Assembly (NCBI GenBank): GCA_045805345.1
Contig: JBJMLK010000140.1
Coordinates: 1 to 18,821, forward strand
Source: AC-37 sp045805345
GTDB taxonomy: Bacteria > Actinomycetota > Thermoleophilia > Solirubrobacterales > Thermoleophilaceae
Reading direction: 5' to 3'
Length of the DNA: 18,821 nt
A program made the position numbers and the translations under genes. Position 1 is the stretch's first letter, and the number at the start of each line of letters is the position of its first letter. The notes under the pieces were generated by a model. That model made no database searches. It had not been told where the DNA came from and worked only from the letters and a program-made list of their open reading frames with translations. Of the stretch, positions 14,443-18,821 are shown piece after piece.

Positions 14443-15705
14443 ATTTCGGGAAAGCTCCTCGCACCGGCGGTCGTCGCGCTTTTCGTGGCGGTGCCCGCGA
14501 GCGCTGACGGCTCGCCGCGCGCGATCCTGCCGTCGACCGCGCAGCTGCTCGACCACGAGGTCGGCCTGGCCGCCGACGGCGAGGCGACGGTGGTGTGGGA
14601 GCGCGGTACGCCCCCGCCGAGCCAGATCATCCCCGCGGCGCGCGAGGTACGGATCCAGGCCGCCACGGTCACGCCGGGGTCGGGGGTCGGCCGCCTGCAG
14701 CTGCTCGCGCGGGTTCGCAGCGCGAACGGCACCTCGCTCGAGCTCGGCGTGAGCCCGGGCGGCCGGGCGCTGGCGATGTGGACCGGCGACGACGGGCGGA
14801 TCCGCTACGCCACGCGGTCGAGCGGGACGCGGTTCGGCCCCGCGCGGCGCTTCGGACACCGCGGGTACGTCTACCGCGTCGTGCCGGCGCGGAACGGCGA
14901 GTTCCACGTCGTCTGGTCCAGCGGCGACACCCTCCACGTGGTGACCGGCTCTCCGCGGGCCGGCTTCGGCGACCCGGCCAAGCTCTCGGCCCGCGGCTCG
15001 AGCTGGGACGACTTCGAGTTCAACCCCGGCGGGACGATGATGGTGATCACCGAGCTCGACCGGGTGGGCGTGCGGATCTGGCTCCGCTCGCCCGGCGGCC
15101 GGTTCCGGCGCGCCGGGCAGATCGTGGGCGGCAGCAGCGGAGAGGCTGCCGTGCTGCGGCCCGACGGGTCGATCGTCGCGCTCTCGAGCGGATGCGGGCC
15201 CGACGACGAGACGGGCATCTGCGAGCAGATTCGTCCTCCGGGCGGAGAGTTCAGCCGCGCGAGGGTCATCGCAAAGAACGGGGCGTTCGCGCAGCCCGCC
15301 GTCGACGCGCGCGGCCGGATGACCGCCCTCTGGGACCTCGCCGAGCAGAACGGCGGCGTGGGCGGGGTCGCGCTGGCCACGGCCCAGCCGGGACACGGCT
15401 TCGGGCGCGCAACGCGCGTGGTGGGCCACGGCGGCTCGAACGGCGGGCTGGCGGTAGGGCCCGGGGGCCGGCGGCTCATGACCTGGTACAAGAACGCGAA
15501 GGGCGGCCGCCACTTCCGTCTCCACGCCGCGAGCTGGTCGGCGCGCTCGAGCCCCGGCAGCGGTCGCACGCTCGACAGTCATGACACGGACGACGAGAAG
15601 CTCGCCGTGGCCCACGGCCGCGCGCTGGTGGTGTGGACCCGCCAGGCGCGAAACAGCCGCGCCGGCAGAGGCCTCTTCTACTCGTTCGTAACGCCCGGCG
15701 ACTGA
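14443..15705 (+). CDS. Exported beta-propeller protein, probable ATT start
   Basis: From the ATT at 14443 the product is 420 residues with a clear signal peptide (SGKLLAPAVVALFVAVPASA, then DGSPRAIL). The first ordinary start codon is GTG at 14485, which would begin inside the signal peptide and leave no export signal (406 residues). I therefore prefer ATT, a rare but real bacterial start; this is inference. The mature part has seven or eight propeller-like repeats: GEATVVWERG, GRALAMWTGDDG, GEFHVVWSSGD, GTMMVITELD, GSIVALSSGCG, GRMTALWDLAE, GRRLMTWYKNA and GRALVVWTRQA. It is in the same reading frame as the upstream propeller gene, separated by its TGA and 42 nt. A paired cysteine motif (SGCGPDDETGIC) may form a disulfide. 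Function unknown. Confidence 0.72.
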   Translation: MSGKLLAPAVVALFVAVPASADGSPRAILPSTAQLLDHEVGLAADGEATVVWERGTPPPSQIIPAAREVRIQAATVTPGSGVGRLQLLARVRSANGTSLELGVSPGGRALAMWTGDDGRIRYATRSSGTRFGPARRFGHRGYVYRVVPARNGEFHVVWSSGDTLHVVTGSPRAGFGDPAKLSARGSSWDDFEFNPGGTMMVITELDRVGVRIWLRSPGGRFRRAGQIVGGSSGEAAVLRPDGSIVALSSGCGPDDETGICEQIRPPGGEFSRARVIAKNGAFAQPAVDARGRMTALWDLAEQNGGVGGVALATAQPGHGFGRATRVVGHGGSNGGLAVGPGGRRLMTWYKNAKGGRHFRLHAASWSARSSPGSGRTLDSHDTDDEKLAVAHGRALVVWTRQARNSRAGRGLFYSFVTPGD

Positions 15706-15794
15706 TCCGAACCAAAGGCTGGTGCGGAAAGCCGTACCAGCGGACGCAGGGTCCCCGTATGGGAGGCGGGGCCCGAAAGCGCGAACCTCTCCAC
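15706..15794 (+). other. Structured untranslated segment upstream of the flippase-like gene
   Basis: The 89-nt gap holds a 10-bp hairpin (15718-15727 with 15732-15741, loop AAAG). A second stem follows: GGG-T-CCCC (15749-15756) with GGGGCCC (15768-15774) around an 11-nt loop. The loop's GGAG or GAGG (15762-15766) can pair with CCTCTCC (15786-15792) just before the ATG, making a possible pseudoknot. It could be a terminator for the upstream gene plus a leader element, or a cis-regulatory RNA. I cannot match it to a named riboswitch. Confidence 0.4.
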
Positions 15795-16955
15795 ATGACG
15801 GCACAGGCAGTCACTCACGACCAGCTCTTCGACGCGGGTGCGGGCTCCCTCCGCGACTCGATCGACCTGAAGAAGGCTGGGCTCGTGGGGCTCCTGGCGG
15901 CCGCCGTGATCGCAGCGCTCGTCACGGCGCTGCCGGGCGCCTACGGCGCCGTCTCCGAGGGCGTCGCCAAGCTCCCCCATGCTGACGTCCGCTGGCTGCT
16001 CGTGGCCCTCGGCCTCGAGGCGCTCTCGTTCCTAGGCCACATCGTGCTGTTCCGCGCCGTGTTCCTCGACCGCAGCTCGCGGATCGACTACGGCGCGAGC
16101 TACGACGTGACGATGGCCGGCCACGCCGCCACCCGGCTGCTCGGCGCCGCCGGCGCCGGCGGCATCGCGCTCACGGTCTGGGCGCTCAACCGGTCGGGCA
16201 TGTCGACGCGGACCGTCGCCACGCGGATGCTCGGTTTCATGGTCCTGCTGTACAGCTTCTACGCGCTCGCGGTGGCGACCGTCGGAATCGGCGTCTGGAG
16301 CGGCGTGCTGCCCGGCGGCGGCTCGGTGGCGCTCACACTCGTGCCCGGCGTCGTCGCGCTCGTGCTCGTGGGCGGAGCGATCGGCGCCGCCACGCTGGCG
16401 CGGCGGCGCTTCGCCGTAGTGGTGGCGGATGAGAGCGCGACCGGCTGGCGCGCACGGATCGCCCGGGCGAGCGTGGGCATCGGCGACGGCGTGCGCGAGG
16501 CGGGCGCGGTGGTGCGCCGCCGCGACCCGCGCCTGATCGGCGGCCTGATGTGGTGGGCGTTCGACATCGCCGTGCTGTGGGCGTCGTTCCGCGCGTTCGG
16601 CCAGGCCCCGCCGGTTGCGGTGCTGGTGCTCGCGTACTTCCTCGGGCTGGTCGGCAACGCACTGCCGTTCCTGGGCAGCGTCGGCGGAGTCGACGGCGGG
16701 ATGATCGCCGCGCTGGTCGCCTTCGGCGCGAACCCCGCGGCCTCGCTCGTCGCGGTGATCGTCTACCGGCTCTTCTCCTGCTGGATTCCGACCATCCCGG
16801 GCGCCGTCGCGTTCGCCCGCCTTCGCCGTCGCGTGGCCGCCTGGCAGCGCGAGGACAGCGGCGAGGCGCCGGCGCCCGTGCCGGACGAGCTGGCCGCCGC
16901 CCGCGAGCGGCGCACCGCGGCGCCGGCCTTCGCGGCCGAGCCGGTCGCCGCCTGA
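15795..16955 (+). CDS. Lysylphosphatidylglycerol synthase/flippase-type integral membrane protein (UPF0104-like)
   Basis: The 386-residue polytopic membrane protein has hydrophobic helices at about residues 30-55, 72-93, 115-135, 150-175, 184-205, 265-280 and 285-335. It resembles the membrane domain of MprF/AglD-type proteins (LPG_synthase_TM), which move or synthesise lipid-linked molecules across the membrane. The segment FLGLVGNALPFLGSVGGVDGGMIAALVAFG and the following YRLFSCWIPTIPGAVAFARLRRRV form the family's most conserved end. There is no soluble aminoacyl transferase domain, so lipid flipping or transport is more likely than lysylation. ATG at 15795 was chosen over the in-frame ATG at 15759, which would lie within the loop of the upstream RNA hairpin. 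The C-terminal tail is Ala/Pro/Arg-rich and cytoplasmic. Confidence 0.83.
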   Translation: MTAQAVTHDQLFDAGAGSLRDSIDLKKAGLVGLLAAAVIAALVTALPGAYGAVSEGVAKLPHADVRWLLVALGLEALSFLGHIVLFRAVFLDRSSRIDYGASYDVTMAGHAATRLLGAAGAGGIALTVWALNRSGMSTRTVATRMLGFMVLLYSFYALAVATVGIGVWSGVLPGGGSVALTLVPGVVALVLVGGAIGAATLARRRFAVVVADESATGWRARIARASVGIGDGVREAGAVVRRRDPRLIGGLMWWAFDIAVLWASFRAFGQAPPVAVLVLAYFLGLVGNALPFLGSVGGVDGGMIAALVAFGANPAASLVAVIVYRLFSCWIPTIPGAVAFARLRRRVAAWQREDSGEAPAPVPDELAAARERRTAAPAFAAEPVAA

Positions 16956-16964
16956 GCCTGCCGG

Positions 16965-16970
16965 TACCCT
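16965..16970 (+). promoter_or_regulatory. -10 element for the lipoprotein gene
   Basis: TACCCT ends 8 nt before the GTG at 16979, consistent with a leaderless or nearly leaderless transcript. It begins only 9 nt after the flippase stop, so the lipoprotein can be transcribed independently. Confidence 0.45.
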
Positions 16971-16978
16971 CGCGAGCC

Positions 16979-17428
16979 GTGCGATCGAGGCTCGTCCCAC
17001 TCGCCTGCGCATGCGCCGCCGCGGCGGCGGTCGCGGGCTGCGCCGGCAGCCACACCACCGACCTGGAGCGGGCGAACGCGCGCAAGGTCGTGGACGTGGT
17101 CGAGGGCAACATGATGGCCTCGGAGCGCGGCGATGCCAGCGCTTACTGTGCGGCGTTCACCGAGCGCTACCTCGAGGAGCGCTTCAAGGGCGGCGTGGCC
17201 TCGTGCCGGCGGCGCTTCAAGGGCGCGCCGGACAGCCTCCTGAACAACACCGGCGTCCGGTTCCTGGGCGCGACGACCGTGAACGGCTCGGACAGCGAGG
17301 CGTCGGTCCACTACAAGGTCGGCAAGACGCGCGGCCTCAACTACATCATGAGGCTCACGACGCCCCCGGGCGGCGGGCGCCCGCGGTGGTTGATCGACGG
17401 CCGCGTGTCGCCGGTCGGCGAGGAGTAG
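16979..17428 (+). CDS. Small lipoprotein, possible NTF2-like fold
   Basis: The 149-residue protein has a lipoprotein signal peptide: RSRLVPLACACAAAAAVAGC with lipobox VAGC and the lipidated C21. The mature part starts with a helix (LERANARKVVDVVEGNMMASERGDASAYCAAFTERYLEERF) and continues with strands (VRFLGATTVNGSDSEASVHYKV, GLNYIMRLTTPPG, RPRWLIDGRVSPVGEE). Helix-then-curved-sheet order resembles the NTF2/SnoaL-like fold seen in many small actinobacterial lipoproteins. C138-free pairs at positions 46 and 64 region (SAYCAAF and ASCRRRF) could form a disulfide outside the cell. GTG at 16979 gives an exact signal peptide and sits 8 nt after TACCCT. No function can be assigned. Confidence 0.8.
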   Translation: MRSRLVPLACACAAAAAVAGCAGSHTTDLERANARKVVDVVEGNMMASERGDASAYCAAFTERYLEERFKGGVASCRRRFKGAPDSLLNNTGVRFLGATTVNGSDSEASVHYKVGKTRGLNYIMRLTTPPGGGRPRWLIDGRVSPVGEE

Positions 17429-17440
17429 CGGAGCTCGGTT

Positions 17441-17464
17441 CGGACCGCGCTTCGGCGCGGGCCG
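17441..17464 (+). terminator. UUCG-capped terminator hairpin after the lipoprotein gene
   Basis: CGG-A-CCGCGC pairs with GCGCGG-G-CCG around a TTCG tetraloop: nine pairs and one A-G mismatch. It starts 12 nt after the stop at 17428. The cUUCGg cap is exceptionally stable. There is no T-tract. Confidence 0.6.
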
Positions 17465-17467
17465 TAA

Positions 17468-17581
17468 CAGCGGCTTTTGAGGGGTGGGCTCGGGCGGGGT
17501 GGGCGGTTTCGATCATCAAATAGATGCTCTAAACCGCCCAGGCTGACTCAGGGGCTGCCGGACCCACCTCAAAAGCCGCAG
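17468..17581. repeat. 108-bp nested inverted repeat flanked by CAG direct repeats (MITE-like or bidirectional terminator)
   Basis: Outer arms CGGCTTTTGAGG (17471-17482) and CCTCAAAAGCCG (17567-17578) are perfect complements, extended inward by TGGG/CCCA. A separate inner pair TGGGCGGTTT (17500-17509) and AAACCGCCCA (17531-17540) flanks a 21-nt AT-richer loop with CATC/GATG. The element is bordered by CAG on both sides (17468-17470 and 17579-17581), which could be a 3-bp target duplication. It lies between two converging genes, so bidirectional termination is the main alternative. Confidence 0.6.
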
Positions 17582-17627
17582 TTTTGCGATCGCGCCACCG
17601 CGCGGACCGCGGCAGACCGGCGGCGCG

Positions 17628-18821
17628 CTACCCCGGCCGCGCCGCCGCAGCGGCGTCGCGCGGCGGCGACGCGCCGACCGCGCGGTAGGCGGCGTCGCGG
17701 AGCGGCTTCTCGCGCGGGTCGTCGCGCAGGTGGAAGCCCAGGCGGTTGGGCGTGTACGCGAAGCCGAGCTCGGTGTCCGGGTCGGCAAAGCCGAACGAAC
17801 CGCCGGCACCCGTGTGGCCGAACGCCCGGTCGGTCGAGCCGAACGGGAAGAGCGGCGAGGGCTTGAGGAAGCCGAGCGAGAACGCCGACTCCACGCGCAG
17901 CACGAGGTCGACGGCGCCGCCGGGCGGCTGCACGGCGGGCGCGGCCAGCTCGGCGAGCGTGCCCTCGTCGAACCCGAGCTCGCTGCCGCCGGCCGCGAGA
18001 GCGCCGTACACGCGCGCGATCGCACGCGCCTGGCCCACGCCGGTTGCGGCCGGCATCTCCACGGCGCGCCACTGGGGCGCGTCGAGGTCGGACGCCCCGC
18101 GCAGCCGCGGGTTGCCGAAGGCGCGGAACGTGAGCGAGCTGCGGCGGGTGAAGCCGAGGATCATCGGCGCCGGCATCGGCCCGATGTGGAGCAGCACCTC
18201 GGCGCGCCGGTAGCCCTTGATCTCCGCGATCCGCTCGTCCGGCACGTCCGCCGGGACGCCGAAGTAGAACTCGATGCCCAGCGGGCCGGCGATCTCGTCG
18301 GCGAAGAAGCGGCCGATCGTGCGCCGCTCGGGGTCCACGCGCCGGATCAGCTCGCTCTCGTAGAAGCCGAGGCTGAGGGCGTGGTAGCCGTGGCGGCGGC
18401 CGGGCGTCCAGTTCGGTCGCTGCGGCGCGATGGCGGCGGCGACCGCGTCGGGGTCGGCCAGCATCCGCGGAGTGAGCGGCACGTCGACGGCCGCCACGCC
18501 CGCCTCGTGCGCCAAGAGCTGGCGGACCGTGACCTCGTCCTTTCCGTTCTCCGCGAACTCCGGCCAGTACGCGGCCACGCGCTCGTCGTAGTCGAGCAGG
18601 CCGCGGGAGCGGGCCAGCGCCACCGCCACCGCGCTGAGTCCCTTCGACGTGGAGAAGACGACCACGAGCGTGTCCTCGAGCCACGAGCGCGTGCGGTGGC
18701 GGTCGCGGTGGCCGCCCCAGAGGTCGACCACCTTCTCGCCGCGGTGGTAGACCGCGCAGGCCGCGCCCAGCTCCTTGCGCTCGCCGAAGTTGCGTCGGAA
18801 CTCGTCGGCCACGGCCTCGAA
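17628..18821 (-). CDS. Serine hydrolase, beta-lactamase/EstB-type esterase family (5' end outside window)
   Basis: This penicillin-binding-protein-like serine hydrolase has at least 397 visible residues. Counting from the GTG at 18812, it has STSK (S54 nucleophile, K57 base) in VVFSTSKGLSAVAVALARS, the tyrosine motif GYHALSLGF (Y143) and HTGAGGSFGFADPDTELGFAY near the C-terminus, where class C enzymes have KTG. YHAL and HTG are typical of EstB-like esterases and LACTB-type proteins and not of true penicillinases, so ester or amide hydrolysis is more likely than antibiotic resistance. The open frame continues through FEA to the window edge and homologues begin about 10 residues earlier, so the real start is probably beyond 18821. 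No signal peptide is seen, suggesting a cytoplasmic enzyme. Confidence 0.88.
   Translation of the reverse strand, partial: FEAVADEFRRNFGERKELGAACAVYHRGEKVVDLWGGHRDRHRTRSWLEDTLVVVFSTSKGLSAVAVALARSRGLLDYDERVAAYWPEFAENGKDEVTVRQLLAHEAGVAAVDVPLTPRMLADPDAVAAAIAPQRPNWTPGRRHGYHALSLGFYESELIRRVDPERRTIGRFFADEIAGPLGIEFYFGVPADVPDERIAEIKGYRRAEVLLHIGPMPAPMILGFTRRSSLTFRAFGNPRLRGASDLDAPQWRAVEMPAATGVGQARAIARVYGALAAGGSELGFDEGTLAELAAPAVQPPGGAVDLVLRVESAFSLGFLKPSPLFPFGSTDRAFGHTGAGGSFGFADPDTELGFAYTPNRLGFHLRDDPREKPLRDAAYRAVGASPPRDAAAAARPG

Noticed and set aside
14398..14484. Stop-codon readthrough joining the two propeller proteins
   Set aside because: They share a frame, but a hairpin and a complete signal peptide lie between them, so two separately exported proteins fit better.
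15706..15794. Cyclic-di-GMP (GEMM) riboswitch
   Set aside because: GGACGCA resembles part of its core, but the upstream CACGCA and GGGCAAACC elements and the second helix are missing in the required order.
17628..18821. True beta-lactamase conferring antibiotic resistance
   Set aside because: SxxK is present, but the YHAL and HTG motifs and the lack of a visible export signal fit EstB/LACTB-type esterases better.
1..18821. CRISPR arrays, tRNA or rRNA genes, transposase genes, prophage genes
   Set aside because: I saw no regularly spaced repeats, no cloverleaf-like sequence with a T-arm, no rRNA landmarks and no transposase or phage protein motifs.

Overview
The window is about 18.8 kb of very GC-rich DNA with tightly packed genes on both strands, many GTG starts, short overlaps between neighbours and few classical ribosome-binding sites. 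Gene content and promoter style point to a high-GC actinobacterium, most likely of the Thermoleophilia/Solirubrobacterales type. That content is a FadD15-like acyl-CoA ligase, HxlR and MMPL genes, a Tat-exported DUF6916-like protein, an actinobacterial HemK2-type methyltransferase, and several genes preceded by TACGAT or TACCCT a few bases before the start codon. The placement is an inference; there is no rRNA or other marker gene here.

Layout. (1) 1-1143: the 5' end of an MMPL transporter on the minus strand diverges from an HxlR repressor and an overlapping SRPBCC gene. A 17-bp palindrome between them appears to supply the -35 of both promoters. (2) 1150-4991: a FadD15-like acyl-CoA ligase diverges from a secreted neutral-ceramidase-like hydrolase. 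(3) 4969-6583, minus strand: a four-gene stress-type operon (GlsB/YeaQ membrane protein, CsbD-like coiled-coil protein, second charged helical protein, 64-residue CxC protein) with a candidate SigB/SigF-like promoter. (4) 6728-9800: a minus-strand operon of a YbdK-type carboxylate-amine ligase, a haem-oxygenase-like diiron oxidase and a CDGSH Fe-S protein, diverging from a HemK2-type methyltransferase. (5) 9787-10557: a Tat-exported DUF6916-like protein.

(6) 10640-15705: an export cluster with a glycoside hydrolase family 2 enzyme, a 617-residue beta-propeller plus Ig-like protein overlapping it by 4 bp, and a second beta-propeller protein whose signal peptide seems to start at a non-standard ATT codon. 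(7) 15795-17428: an LPG-synthase/flippase-type membrane protein, preceded by a structured untranslated segment, then a small lipoprotein with its own leaderless promoter. (8) 17441-17579: a UUCG terminator hairpin and a 108-bp nested inverted repeat. (9) 17628-18821, minus strand: a beta-lactamase-family serine hydrolase cut by the window edge.

The best candidate for an undescribed system is block 4. A peptide-bond-type ligase, a diiron oxidase with a complete six-residue ligand set and a small Fe-S protein are translationally linked, and an N5-glutamine-type methyltransferase is divergent. This looks like a small oxidative modification pathway of unknown product. Other points of note are the symmetric divergent promoter/operator, the ATT start, an intrinsic-terminator-like hairpin just after a strong promoter in the DUF6916 leader, and the nested inverted repeat.
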